Notes: generated from the sequence alone by a model not told the origin. 64,000 bases of DNA from Hydractinia symbiolongicarpus (GCF_029227915.1 NC_079887.1:9300001-9364000), one strand, 5' to 3'. Shown: positions 48,558-60,751, numbered from the stretch's first letter. Numbers and translations: made by a program.

Positions 48558-49448
48558 CTATCTGGATTTTCTTTTGACTTGAAACCTTCGAAGTTTATTT
48601 GACAATGTCTTCCTCACATGATGGGATAAAAAAATATAGATAAATGCGTCACTAATATACGATGTACAGTACACATATACCAAGGTTGTGGTCAATTGTT
48701 TGTCCATAGTTTTATTATGCAAATAGCAGTAAAAATATATTTGATCAGGAATTACCATAAACAAGATAAAAGTCACAATGATTGCTGATGGTAAAATCAA
48801 TCCCTTTATGCGTCTTTTACGATGCACTGTTAAACTCATCTTTCTTTTTTTCAGTTGATTTTGCTGAAATTGTTCTGCGCTTAATAAGGTATTGGAAGTT
48901 GCTTCGATCTGACTGTTGTGTTCTTGTAGTTTGATTAGAATGTAACCATAAGTAAGCATTGTAACAAGAAGGAAAATCAATTCCAGCGTAGGAAACAGAT
49001 AAAGACTGCAAAATCTTTCCAATACTTCATTTGTCGGTTGATAAATCAGCGTTGCCAAGCTAAACAATAAACTTATTGACCATACCGCAGCAACGACATG
49101 TTTTGCCCGTTTCGAACTCCAGTACAAAGGATATCGAATACTTAAGTAGCTTTCAAAGAATCTGTCCAATGTGAGAATGATCATGATACAAAGAAACGCA
49201 GAACAGAGTCCCGACCAATGAAATAACTTGAAATGATGCCCAATATGATCATACTCGTAGTGATGTGTTAGATGCTCAATTATGCCAAAACAACACAACA
49301 TAATTTCTGATATGCTTAGATTTATCAGAAATATTCTTTGACTCGGGTTAATTTTTGTCAATTTAGAACAATACAGTAAGTATAAACCAAACAGGTGTGA
49401 TGATATTGCAACTAGACGGATTACCAGTACGCAGAGGTGATCTTCCAT
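48558..49448 (-). CDS. Rhodopsin-like (class A) G-protein-coupled receptor, intronless
   Basis: Predicted 296-residue receptor with seven hydrophobic helices. ATG 49448 (MEDHLCVLVIRL) is the first Met; upstream codons in frame have none, and helix 1 begins about six residues later. Helix 2 carries INLSISEIMLC. Helix 3 starts with the conserved Cys (GLCSAFLCIMI) and ends LDRFFESYLSIRYPLYW, a DRF version of the DRY motif followed by the class A IRYPL. A second Cys in extracellular loop 2 (ERFCSLYLF) can form the usual disulfide. Loop 3 is basic (KKRKMSLTVHRKRRIKG). Helix 6 lacks CWxP and reads FILFMVIPDQ. Helix 7 has SDAFIYIFLSHHVR in place of NPxxY. The N-terminus is very short. Single-exon class A receptors are common in cnidarians; the ligand cannot be told. 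The gene lies between the two membrane-protein paralogues, on the opposite strand. Confidence 0.87.
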   Translation of the reverse strand: MEDHLCVLVIRLVAISSHLFGLYLLYCSKLTKINPSQRIFLINLSISEIMLCCFGIIEHLTHHYEYDHIGHHFKLFHWSGLCSAFLCIMIILTLDRFFESYLSIRYPLYWSSKRAKHVVAAVWSISLLFSLATLIYQPTNEVLERFCSLYLFPTLELIFLLVTMLTYGYILIKLQEHNSQIEATSNTLLSAEQFQQNQLKKRKMSLTVHRKRRIKGLILPSAIIVTFILFMVIPDQIYFYCYLHNKTMDKQLTTTLVYVYCTSYISDAFIYIFLSHHVRKTLSNKLRRFQVKRKSR

Positions 49449-51180
49449 TTTAGATTTCGTTGCTGCAATGTTTTTTTGTTGTTGTACTTTTTGTGTAAAT
49501 GCTAAGATACTTGTTACACGTTGAAAGACTTCACATTTAAAAAATTTTAACACTACCCTACCAAGATCATGCAATCACTTTCCAACAATCTGTTTTCGCT
49601 TTACATAACGGTTTAGGAGCGGTAAAGAAACAGTCAAAAAAATAGAATATGGCGATTGATAATAGTACAATTCATATCTATTGGTGATGGATTGTGATTG
49701 TTTCGCTTTAGAAGCATATAAAAATATAAATATAAATATTTTACATTTCATTTCTCTTTGTTTTAAAAGTAAAACTACGAAATTCGATTAGATTTGTATT
49801 ATTTTTATGTAATGAAATTTCAAAGGACTAATGCGCGAACAACGTTATTTTAACACGATAATTTTTACACATAATAGTAACTTGGCTAGAAAAAATTTGT
49901 TAGCCGACACAATTCTGGAATTTTCTTTGTAAAAACACAACCTGGATCTAAAGAATGAATACGAAACATGTAAACCTGTCGGTTGGGTATTGTTTCGCGT
50001 GGATTCCGAACTTAAGCGGCAAAAAGACTTGTTTAAAGATTATTTTATAGACATTCTTGACTTGTGGATTGAAAAAAGGCAGCACTATTTTGACCTGTAA
50101 AGCAACAAATATCTAAGTCTTAAATCTAATTGACGACGAGTGCACTTTGGTGGGTACACTGTTAATGCAGCTTTCTGACTGCTTGTGGGACAATACATTT
50201 CACATTTAGAACTGTAATTTATTGTCTTGAGAGGTTCCAAAGTGGCATCTAGAGATTTTAAGGCGTTAAACATGGAACAAGATGCAGAAAGCTCCCTAAA
50301 AATGACAATAATGGTCGCTATGGGCGTTGCTATGCAGTTTTTTTGCGAAAAGTGCCAGATTGAACTATATAAACCGAAATTTATAATTAGCGCTACTTAC
50401 CACCGTATTCTAAGATAAATTTGTCGTCTGAAAACACGTAAAAGACGATTCTTGAAATTTTTTTAGGGGAATCACCACCTTAGGTAAGATTATTACGCAA
50501 TGAAAAATATCATTTGCGTAAATTCACCACAATTGAAGAAATCTGGTTAAAAAATTCACTGAAAATAACAAAACTTATCTTTGAAAAGAAAAAAATATAA
50601 AACAAATCAATTTCAGTGTTATTTAGGTTCTGTATATATTTCGAATTGCTACCAAGCTAGTTAGCTAGTTAACTAAACTTTTTTTTAAAGTTATCAAAAT
50701 GGAGTTTCTCTTATTCGAAAACTTAGACGCAAACGAATGTGTCTAAGAGTGAAGTCCAAATTTTAAAGAAAACCTCCTAAATCTACCAATAGATGCGAAT
50801 TAATTTCTCAGAACAAACCCCGCATTACAATCGACCAATGAGCACAAGTCATCAACTCTTATGTTCCCTCGGGAAAACGTTTGCCATCAATATATTAAGG
50901 AAAAAAGGATGTCCTGATAATTTTCCACATCTCTTACTATTCGGAGTTCCCGCTGGTAAGAAAAAATACGCTGGGATCTTTCTTACGTCACACGGAGAGA
51001 AAATTCAAAACTTGGTGTCTTTTTTTTAGACTTTCGTCATGCTTTTTTTAATTAAATTTTTAACTTGCATAGAAATTTTAGAGAAAAGAAAGACGTACAT
51101 TTAAATAATTTATCATTCGAAAACAGAAATAAGCATGTATCTAAAAATTGCCAAACGAAAAAAAATTTTCTTTGATCAAC
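49449..51180. other. Intergenic region upstream of GPCR and paralogue B
   Basis: It holds the dispersed repeat 49807-49990 but no supported gene. Both the minus-strand receptor and plus-strand paralogue B would have their promoters here. Confidence 0.45.
49807..49990 (+). repeat. Dispersed repeat, copy 1 (partner at 61834-62012)
   Basis: About 180 bp from aaaggactaatgcg through agccgacacaattctggaat to gaatgaatacgaaacatgtaaacc-type sequence. It aligns to 61834-62012 in the same orientation with scattered substitutions and small gaps. No terminal repeats and no open frame; it may be a SINE or part of a larger element. Confidence 0.65.
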
Positions 51181-54100
51181 ATGGACGTAAGCATTGTCAT
51201 ATTTTTTTTCGGAGCTGTGGAAAGCTTTTGTGATCACGATAAAAAGGAGCCTTCATACATTTCTGCTACAACGAATATTTCCACTCGTTTTAAAGTCGCA
51301 TCATCTGTTAAAGAGTATTTCCAAAATGGCTCCAAGCCACTTGAAAAAATCAAAAAAAAACTACAGAAGGGAATCACATTTTCTGAAGATTTCAGTATCC
51401 CTTTTAATTCAACACCAGTCAACAGAAGTCAGGTAATAGACTTTAACTACCCTTTCAGAATTTAAATTTTAAACTTTCAAGTGTTTTTCTGTTATTTTGT
51501 AGAATTAATTAAAAAGCTTTTTTTTAGATACTAGTGTCGTTTATTGATTTTGCGACTTTCTTTATTATGCTTATTTTATTATACAAACATAAGTACCATA
51601 TTTGGAAGTGAGAATATTTTTCACACCCCAACCTTGGCCCTAACTTCTCTACAAATTTTCAGCAAATGTGTAAGAAAAAATGTTTACAAAAAAAAAAAGG
51701 TACAAAAACTTAACGACTCTTATACTGCCAAAATTTAAGCTATATAGGCAAGTCAAGAGTCATGCACCACTATTAAATGGTACATGACTTTTGACTTACC
51801 TAACAGGTGACAGCTAAAACCAATTTTTTTCTCTTGTGATGTCAACAAGAGGTTACTCTAATCATATTACTGTATAAATAAAAAAACAGGGCGAAGTTAA
51901 AATATTCGACAGACACAGAACATTTTTTGGTAAAAACTATTTTAAAAAAGGAAAAACAAGGTGGTGCTCTAATTTGAATAAAACTTAAAAGTCTGACATA
52001 AATAAAGAACCCTCGATACAACTTCCCTAACAAATCTTGCTTGGAAATGTAGCCTACGTCCTGATATGGAAAAGAGACAACAGGCGCTGGAAATGAGGCT
52101 CGGCCTAGGTCTCATTTTTATAACTTCAGAGAAAAACACTTGTCGCTCTATAAGGTTTTTTACAGAAATACGCAATCTTCCTTTGAACATTCCTGTGGAA
52201 AACAGAAGCTTTTCCAGAAAATATTTTGAAACTCATACGAAAGCACGATGACGTTGCTAATGTGCGCCTGACGTGTGGCTGGGGTAAAAAAGTAAATCGG
52301 GAATCGAAGGTAGGGTAAACACCGCACTTTCCAGTCATTAACATTTTATAATTTATTTTAAAACAAAATGGTGAATGAATAAATCAACTTATAGTAAATA
52401 AAATATATCTTTTGCATTATTAACCTCTTTATTCTGTTTTCAGGCTAAGAAAGTCATGCTACCTGTTACGCAGTATATATCTCCATGCACGAAATAGTAA
52501 TTTAGGTGTACTTTTACTGACTTTTTTAATCTACGTAAGAATCGTGTGCCAATATAGATGTGCACGCATTAAACTAACTACAACGTGCACCCATTGAGCC
52601 AATCAAGACCGGCGCGTATTTAACTAATCAGGTTGCATAAAATAACAAATTAACATTTTTTGTTATGTTAAGATAAATATTCCATCGCGTTTAGCCATTT
52701 GAAAACACACAAATCAATTTTAAAGGAAACCCAAGGTATAAAATGATGTTGGACTTAAAAATGCTTTCCGTTCTCAAGATATTCACATTAAAAGATTTCA
52801 GATTTAATTATGCGGCTTTCTGTTATCAATAATTTTAGACCTGTTAAGGGATGTGCAATCAAACTTTATCAATACATAGATAAATTAATTAACATAAATT
52901 TGTTTGTAAAAATAGCACTCGTTTGCCCGTCCAAGACATCTTAATTTTTTGCTAATGATCCCATAACTTGGGATCTTTATGTCGGTTTGTAATCAAATTT
53001 TGTGAGTAAACATTTAGGGCCTATACCAGCTTATCGCAAACCAAGTTGCAGATCTTGAGTTATTCGATCATTAAACAACTCTTTAAGCTGTATAACGCGT
53101 GAGATTAAGAAATAGGAGTGCTGATATGACAAAGATAAAAAAATAAGAAACTTTCACATTTGTTTTTAGATTTCTAAAGCATCGTTTAAAGGTGGTAAAA
53201 TCACATATGTCAAAGTCTTAGAACAGTTTAAGTAAGCATTTTATTTGCATTTGTATAACGTAACTGGCTTACCAAAACAATAGAAAAAAGTGCGACAATA
53301 CAAAAAAGAACGAATTAATTAATTGTTTTTCAAATATTATATTATTCTTTACATTCAGTCGGAAAACAATACTAGAAAGTGCGGAATAAATTTATTACCA
53401 ATCTCCTACGTTATCAGGAAAATTAGAATTTAATAGTGCGATTTGCAGTTGATACTTTTCCTAAAATTTATCAATGCAGATCTTAAGGTTTAACAAAATT
53501 CACTATAATACATTCCGCAGTTAAGTTTCGCACTGTTTTATGTTTAGCTTTGATGGGTCCAATGAAATACCTGTTTTGATTTCTACAACCTGGTCTCAAC
53601 ATGATTTAGCAAAAAGCATCAATCATACTTCGGAAGAACTTGCACAATCTGTTTTAGATGGTAACATTTTAAATGTGACCATGTCGCTTGAATGGAAGAC
53701 TGGATACAAAGAATTGGGTAAAGGTAAAATCAAATAGCGCCAATACCTAATCCAAACTGTCTACTTATTCGTCTGCTTAAAATGCTCGAAGACAATATGC
53801 GATCACATATTTCAGTATGCTCACGTCAGCATCGACGAACCTCAATAAATGGAAGACATATTTACATAGATTGATAACGTTAGAAAATCAAAAATGGCTG
53901 CATCATTTACTAAACTAGTTTTTAGAAAGAAAGATTTCCTCTGACTAAATTTAAACAAAAAAAATTCTGTAACGTTAGACCTGCAATATACCGCCCTTTT
54001 TTAAATCTTTGAATCCCTCAACGTCTGCTTTATTAAAATTGTTGAGCATGCTCCATTGCTGGCGTACAGGGCTCTTTAAACAAGTAAAACTAACCTGCTG

Positions 54101-57100
54101 CGTGATTAACGCACCTGTGTCTACCATTTTGTTTATTGTTGGACGGAGTTGCCATTATTGTTGTTGCCCAGGGTAACACGCATGGTTTATCAAAAAAGGT
54201 TGCACACACTCTCCAAAACAGACAGCTGAGAGCTTTAGCGCTTTGCCCTTATGTAATCAGATACTATCTCTAATGTGAGTTTATTTTAGTGCATAATCTA
54301 TCAATTTCATTGTAACAATCATAACATACTAGTCGATAGTCCGTGGAAAATCCACGAGTTCGCCCGTCCTTTTTATACCGCATTGCGTGCTTCTCGCTAT
54401 TGCGCAGCTAAGCTACCATTTTGCGTGACAGACAGACAGACAGACGTATACGGGCATTATAATATGGATTAATTAAACTACCATGTTATTTAGTAATATA
54501 TAATAGACCTCCACAAGAAGTAAACAACAAAGATATAGTTAACGAGCAGAACAAAGCCGTATGCCCACCCCCACTCGCCTCACTCACTCCCACCCTGCCA
54601 AAATATTTACCCGAGTATTTTATACAGCAAGATTCTTATTTTGCAACATTGTTTTAGTTTTTTTTCGGCTGCACTATAAATTGAATATATAGTTCAAATT
54701 GAGTCTTTCCAAATATGAAGATTCAAGTGACAATGAAAATGATTGTATAATAACAGAGGTGTTTGGAGGATATGGAAGAGTTTTAGTAATAGATGATGAG
54801 GAGACGGCACTGAAGAAAATAAAAAATTGGAAAAGAACATTACATGAAAGCTGCTTTGTGTTTGCCATCTCTCTAAAAGATAGGATAATAAACTTCATTG
54901 AGAATCTCACTCAAATCGTCGAAATAGAAGAAAATGACGTAATTCGTGCTATGTATAAATGGGAATTGCGTTTTGCCATAGGAATATTCAAGATTTAAAG
55001 TGCCAAAACATGATTGGCATAGCTAGCAAAATGTCCCATTAAGAAATTTAAAAAAAACACTAGCGATGATACCTACCAGGGTCCAAAAAATGCTGGAAGA
55101 AAGCCTAGTTATAAACAAAGACGAAAACATACTCAATAACCAAGTTTACATGTCGATAGATTGTCCAAGTTGAACACTGCGCCGGAAGCAGGATCTATAC
55201 TTGCAACATCTGATGATAATTTGACATTTGCTGATTCCCGACAACAAAAAGAAACTGGATTTAAACTGTATTAGAGGGCTAACTTGTCGGGATCAATATC
55301 CAAAATATCAAAGAAAATGTGATCACCCAAGATGAAAAATTGGTTGTACGGAAAAAACAAACTATGGACCAAACTATATGCATATTTTTGGAAGCTTGCC
55401 TTAAAAACTTTGACGAGGAAGAGTATTAGAGTTCTTTATGTTTTTTCAATATGAAAATATTGTGGCTTACAAGGTGGCAGTAGAGTCACTAAAAAGTTTT
55501 TATTTTGGCTAGGTGGGGGTCGGAGGGTTAATATTTTGTCTGGGTGGGGGTGAATAAGGGTGGGTGGTTGGCTGGGTATATAGGTAAATATTTTAGCTGG
55601 GTGTGGGTGAATGGGATAGGCACACGGTTAGTACTACCCTAGTTACCAACAAAATTATAAAATTATGACTTAAAATCTTCCGTTTTAAAATAAATTTAAG
55701 ATTTTATAAAAAAGATGCTTTTAATAAAAGTGGAACCTTATTACTTTCATTTTTTTTCAGACAAATCTACCCCACGCGGTGAGACTGTAGAGAAATTCTC
55801 GAAGATATGGAAAAGAAGTGGCATTCCGGAATTTACAAATGGACAGATAAGTGTGGCGACGAATAACAAAAGTAGCGTTTATCCTTGTGGCGTTGTTATT
55901 GAAGGGTTGACCAAACAAGCTTGTGAGGTAGAAAACAGGTTTAGAAAAACTGTTGCCCCTCAGACGAACATAAAGATATTCCGTAAGAAAGTCGGGCAAA
56001 AACCACTCTATAGTTGAACCGTCATGTCTCCTGAATTGGGCAAAAAATGAATTTGACGAGCTGTATCAACATAAACTATATAGGTCTTCTCCTTAATTTC
56101 CAATAACTGTTTAATTTTTAGAATGTTTATTTTTTTGTAATTTAGAAGGGTCTACTCAAAAACGAGTGCTTTCTCATAGGTTCAACAACGTTTCGACATA
56201 CCAGAGTTATAACATTTAAAGTTTGCAGGGGATAAGAATCTCGTCGTTAAATTTTGAGAATGGACTGATTGATATACATTTTAGATGGACCTTTACCCTT
56301 GTTCCTAGAACGTTTTACCTATTTTATCTTAGCAGATTCCCAAACAACAGAAAACTGACGCTAAAGTCCTTATTACGTAGCTTCAACATCGTCCCCAGGG
56401 TCTTGTGGCCCCTAAGCCGTTATTACGGAGTGGCCGGTGGTTGGGTCCTGGTTGCTGGGTCCCAAGGTCTTGAAAACTTTTATCGCTTTGAAATTGCTAT
56501 TTTAAATTTTTAAATTCGCTGGTAGACAAAAAATTGGAAGAAACACCTAACCGTAAGTGGACGATTGTAAGGGGACAACTTAAGTTAAACATTGTTTTTC
56601 GTTAGGGCGTATAATACTTGCTTATTTTTCTGTTTTTATATCCTTATGAAAAGCATCTTATAGTTGTAAGTAAAGAACGTAGACATTTGTATATACTAGA
56701 AACAAAACCTCAGCGGAGTTCAGAGTGAGTTTTATAGGGCTTTGAAAAGCTGGGGCGGAGGAGGAAGGGCATGGTGGTAAATCCCACCAACCCTTCTTCC
56801 TTTTATGATGACTAAGGAAACATCGTATTGCCACATAAACTTGTCACGAAAGTCTGTTGGCACATCAGACAAAAATTGGAATAACAAAGTTTGGAAACCA
56901 TTCAGTGCAAGATAACGTCATCACATATTTCAGAAAATGGCTAAAACGGTTAGAAAAACGGATGACAACGTTTTAGATGTGTCAAATTACTTGATAAAAA
57001 CATACCGACCTGAATTGTGTCAAAAATGTAACTTTTTGTCAAACTTTTGTGTTACTTTGTTTAGGATGATTCTTGGCCAAAGATAACGTATGTTCATCCA

Positions 57101-58788
57101 CTTGAAAAATTTCTTCCTTTCGATCAAAAATGGTATCAGGTAAATAATCTGGTCTTTGTAGTCTTTTTTCTTAAGTCCTGTATTTTATTCAAAATGGTAG
57201 CTGACTCGCTACTTTGCACTAGGTGTTCACGAAATAGTGATTCCCGGTACATGTGCGACGGTTGATAATCTAAGGACCAGAATATGTTTTACTATTGAGG
57301 TAAAGTACTGACCAGTTTGTGCAGCCGTTGTCTGTGTCTGCGCAAAATCTGTTTATCTGTGAAAGAATAGTGTCACAGTAACAGTGGATTCTCTTATTTC
57401 GCCGCAATTTAATACACCACTTTGATTACAAACTCCCGTGCGCTTTGTGATCCTTTCGGTTGATTATTTTTGACTTTATCTCAGTACCCTTTTAATTCTT
57501 TTTACATATTAAGATATTATTTAATCACATTAGTATAATACATCAATTAATTTCGTGGCTGTCTGGCTAGGTAAACTGCATTGATGTTGTTACTTTAGAT
57601 TTTTAGTTTTAGTTTTTGCTAAAGATTAACTACTTGTTAACGGCTTGCTGTGTTTTTTTGAAATCGGCAGAGATCGTTTTGCTGTATATGCATGTTAAGA
57701 GTACCGTTAATATTACTAAGCAATCATAATAAATCTCTTTCAGTTTGATACGAAACCAACAGCAAGTGGAATAACTTCAAATATCTCATATGGATTGTAA
57801 GATATTTAAAATTTCTAAAAGTTTCAATCAAACAAAACAAGAATTTGGTGTTTTTACCAAGTCCTTTTAAGGCAGATGCTTTCATTTTATTATATAATTT
57901 TTTTCAATGTCATTTTTTTTCCTTTTTTTTCTTCATGTCTATTGCATTTTTCCTTCTTCCTTGAACAGTCAAATGTCAGAATTTTTAGCTAAGGAGAGCC
58001 TGAAAAAGGGGAGGAAATTTTAGTTGATCTTTGAGTGGCCATCTTGACTATACTTTGCCTGTTTCATATTCTCTAGAGATTACTTCCTTTTATTTTTAGC
58101 AATAGAACTGGAAATACCTACTTCATCAATTTCACAGTTTTATTCAGCATTTGGACATTTGATTTTCCGAATGGATTTCTGTATAACTATCGAGATCAAA
58201 GCTTTGTAAATGAAAAGACCATGTTAGAAATATTTTATTGGAAGACAGAAGTTGTAAAACCAGGTAAGAAGCTCTTTTTGAATTATCCATTTGATTAATT
58301 TTTTTTTTTAAAGTTTAAAATAGTTTTATTTTTTGATGGCACTTTTTTCTGCTGGGTTTGGGATAGGCTGATTTTTAGCTAAAAATCTGATGAAAAAATG
58401 TTGTAGCTAATCCCAATAAAGTTAAATTTTGTATCCTTCAATGCTCAATGTTCAATGTATTACAACGCAATGTTTAATTTATGTGTTCATTTTTTGTATA
58501 GAATGCCCTCTTCCTACATACTTGCCCACAATTTTTTATCTTATGATTGGACCAGCAACAGTCCTTGTGCTTTCGTTGGTTTTGAGGTTACTCACGTGTT
58601 CAAAGCATGCATTTAACATAAAAGTTTGGCAGTTCAAAAATAAAAACAAGAATGTAGATGAAGTATTCTCTGAATGGAAAAAGAAGTCACAACGAATTGC
58701 GAAAGAAAAAAATCAAGAACGAGCAAGGGATATGTTGAGAAAAGACGGTTTCGACCTTGATTACGTGGGGCCTGAAAAACAAATTTGA
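51181..58788 (+). CDS. Unrecognised single-pass membrane protein, tandem paralogue B (eight exons)
   Basis: Predicted 411 residues. Exons: 51181-51432, 53170-53231, 53548-53723, 55761-55927, 57065-57139, 57744-57796, 58100-58263, 58502-58788; phases identical to paralogue A. A signal peptide (MDVSIVIFFFGAV) leads a glycosylation-rich ectodomain. Shared strings include ASFKGGKITYVKVLEQF, GNILNVTMSLEWK, IPEFTNGQ, PCGVVIEG, KFLPFDQKWYQ and FLYNYRDQSFV. The helix (IFYLMIGPATVLVLSLVLRLL) and the juxtamembrane TCSKHAFNIKVWQFKNKNK are nearly the same as in A at DNA level, while exons 1, 3 and 4 differ widely. Exon 4 is 60 bases shorter than in A and has two cysteines instead of five. All splice sites are GT-AG and there are no stops, so both copies look functional. 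Ligand and function are unknown. Confidence 0.85.
51747..51800. repeat. Hairpin with 23-bp imperfect arms in intron 1 of paralogue B
   Basis: ggcaagtcaagagtcatgca (51747 onward) pairs with tgcatgacttttgacttacc-type sequence at 51778-51800, with three mismatches. A small fold-back element. Confidence 0.55.
53724..55760. other. Intron 3 of paralogue B with unassigned coding-like remnant
   Basis: Besides the short Helitron-like element at 54329-54468, the stretch 54699-55440 gives translated pieces that look like a decayed gene. An acidic frame (DSSDNENDCIITEVFGGYG, to 54998) is followed by broken pieces such as TRVQKMLEESLVINKDENIL and CRDQYPKYQRKC. No family was recognised. From 55500 to 55630 there is a degenerate GGGTGGG-rich tract. 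Confidence 0.4.
54329..54468 (-). mobile_element. Short complete Helitron-like element
   Basis: On the minus strand it begins TCcatattataatgcccg (54468) and continues gtctgtctgtctgtctgtca. It ends gtggattttccac, spacer and CTAG (54329). The flanks are A before TC and T after CTAG. These are the hallmarks of Helitron ends (TC...CTRR inserted between A and T, with a hairpin near the 3' end). At 140 bp it contains only the two termini. Confidence 0.6.
55928..57064. other. Intron 4 of paralogue B
   Basis: It includes a half copy of the CCTCGTCCCCAGG palindromic MITE at about 56386-56445, with the subfamily string tcttgtggcccctaagccgt. Nothing else is recognisable. Confidence 0.5.
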
Positions 58789-59110
58789 ACTTGTGTCTCC
58801 CTGTGGCAACAACAAAAAAATTTCTACACTAGATTGTAGAAATATTTTCATTATATTTCTAAGTTTGAAAAGATATGTATTCACGAAGTAAAGTTTTGTA
58901 AATAGTAAATATTTTGCACTTAGTTTTTTGAGTCTTTAGTTACAATTTGTTTGCTAACTTTTCAGGGGCCTGAGAAAGAGTTTGGTGTGTTCATTTATGC
59001 TTTTGTCTTGGCAAAGGATTTTAATACATTGAAGAAAGCAGATTCCATGGCTATGTTGAATTTTTGTATTAAGTTAATTTACCAGACAAAATAATATATT
59101 GTAATTTTAA

Positions 59111-59752
59111 GGCAGTGATACACGATATGATTATTCGAATTCGATTAGTCGAATTCGATTAATTGAATCGTATATTATGCAAAAATCGTATGCTTTCAGC
59201 ATGCTCAGACTTGTCGAATTCGATTTTTAAAAAGTCGGACCGGTTCATTTTTTTCGATTAATCGAAAGGTTTTTAGCCAATCAAAATGCTTAAAATTTGT
59301 ACATCAAATGTGCGTTCAGAAAAACGTGAGTTTTTATGTCAAAAATAAACATTACTAGAGGATGTTTAAAAACAAAAAAAGATAAAAAAGAATTTAACGA
59401 GATTTTTATCAAAAAAGAAAATTAAAAAAACTTCTCGCTCTAACCGAAACTTGTTTAGTAACAAATAACACACTCCGTTTCTAATGTTTTCTTAAATTTG
59501 TAGTTGTTATAATAATAACTGTAACAGCAGCGAGTTCAACTCTTTCTTCACTCTCTAAAGACATTTTATCGAAAGGAATTTATCAAAAATCTGTTCAATT
59601 TACATTAATGCTCAATATAATTTCGATAACTCGAATTCGATTAATTGGATCATGTATCACTGCCTTGTTACCTGTTAAGTTTCGATTTCATTTTAATACT
59701 CAATATAATTTCGACAAATCGAATTCGATTAATCGAATCGTGTATCACCGCC
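59111..59752. mobile_element. Inverted-repeat element rich in GAATTCGATTAAT motifs
   Basis: The left end ggcagtgatacacgat and the right end atcgtgtatcaccgcc are inverted, and both are followed inward by repeated tcgaattcgattaatcgaa palindromes. The right end is tandemly duplicated (about 59597-59675 and 59683-59760), the inner copy ending catgtatcactgcc. No transposase frame and no clear target duplication. Confidence 0.65.
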
Positions 59753-60130
59753 TTTACACCTGTAGCTTCTGAAGTACGCCAAATAACGTCTCAGTTAGGT
59801 CGAAACATTGACATGCAATTATTAACCATGATTTGTGATTATTTGTATTCGAGGTGTCAAATAACCAGTAGCTTTGTCAACGTTACTACAGCTGGGGAAA
59901 AGAATACGTAAATTATTATTTTCGAGTTTTTCGAAAAAATTGTTCAATGTCTAAAGGTTAAACCAAGGAGCTTTAAATTGCATAACATTCACATTCTTTA
60001 TCAACAAAGTTTAAATGTATTAATGTCTGGCTCAAAGAAGTCGCTTCCCGATTTTTTTTTTTTGTTCCTCGCTAGTATTGAAGAAAACATACATCGTAGC
60101 TATATTTTCCTAAAATGAGCTGTTCGAACT

Positions 60131-60251
60131 AACCTCGTTCCCAGGGCAATTTTTCGCTGTTTTTGATATCCAAGACGGCGCGAAGAAATAATTTCTTCTC
60201 GCTGTCCGAGATTGTCAAAAAGAGAAAAATAGGCCTGGGGACAAGGTTGGT
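60131..60251. mobile_element. Palindromic MITE, CCTCGTCCCCAGG family
   Basis: Left aacctcgttcccagggca and right aataggcctggggacaaggt pair. The interior has a second inverted pair (gacggcgcgaagaaataat / ttcttctcgctgtc). About 120 bp, the most complete copy in the window. Confidence 0.7.
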
Positions 60252-60274
60252 CAACTAGCTTTAACTTTAACGTA

Positions 60275-60751
60275 CCGTAAATGATCGAATAAACGCCGGG
60301 GGCGTTTCTTCAAAAATTGACTCTTTAGAGGGGGTGCTTAGTTGACAGGGGTGTTTAATTGACAGGGGTGTTTTTTACAAAAATTAAAAATACACACATT
60401 TTGACTTGAATTACCAGAGAAATGAGAACAAAGATTATAAGTTTCCCATTAAAAATAGAATAGAATCTGCTCAGTATAACTTAGTATTTCTTTTTACTGA
60501 CAACGGGAAGCGATCCAAGGGTGTTTTAAGGCAAGAGCACTCAATACAGACCCTTTTGTAGTCTAAATATGCCCCTTTCGGTTAAATCGTATGAAAAATA
60601 AGGATCAAACGGTTTCATCTTCACCAAAACGAAAAAGGTTGATGAAACATATTCTGAGGTTTCTGCATTAGCAGTACCGCAGTTCCGGAAGGGGGCGTTT
60701 ATTCGACAGGGGCGTTTAATTGACCGAGGGTGTTTATTTGATCATTTACGG
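60275..60751. mobile_element. Inverted-repeat element with TA duplication and ggggtgttt motifs
   Basis: The ends ccgtaaatgatcgaataaac and (reverse) ccgtaaatgatcaaataaac differ at one base; TA flanks both sides (60273-60274, 60752-60753). Sub-terminal tandem copies of ggggcgttt(a/c)nttgacagg occur at both ends. No open frame. A Tc1/mariner-related non-autonomous element is likely. Confidence 0.7.

Noticed and set aside
52066-52344. Overlapping plus and minus frames as a gene in intron 1 of paralogue B
   Set aside because: Frames on both strands of one stretch without family resemblance; it looks like repeat-derived sequence.
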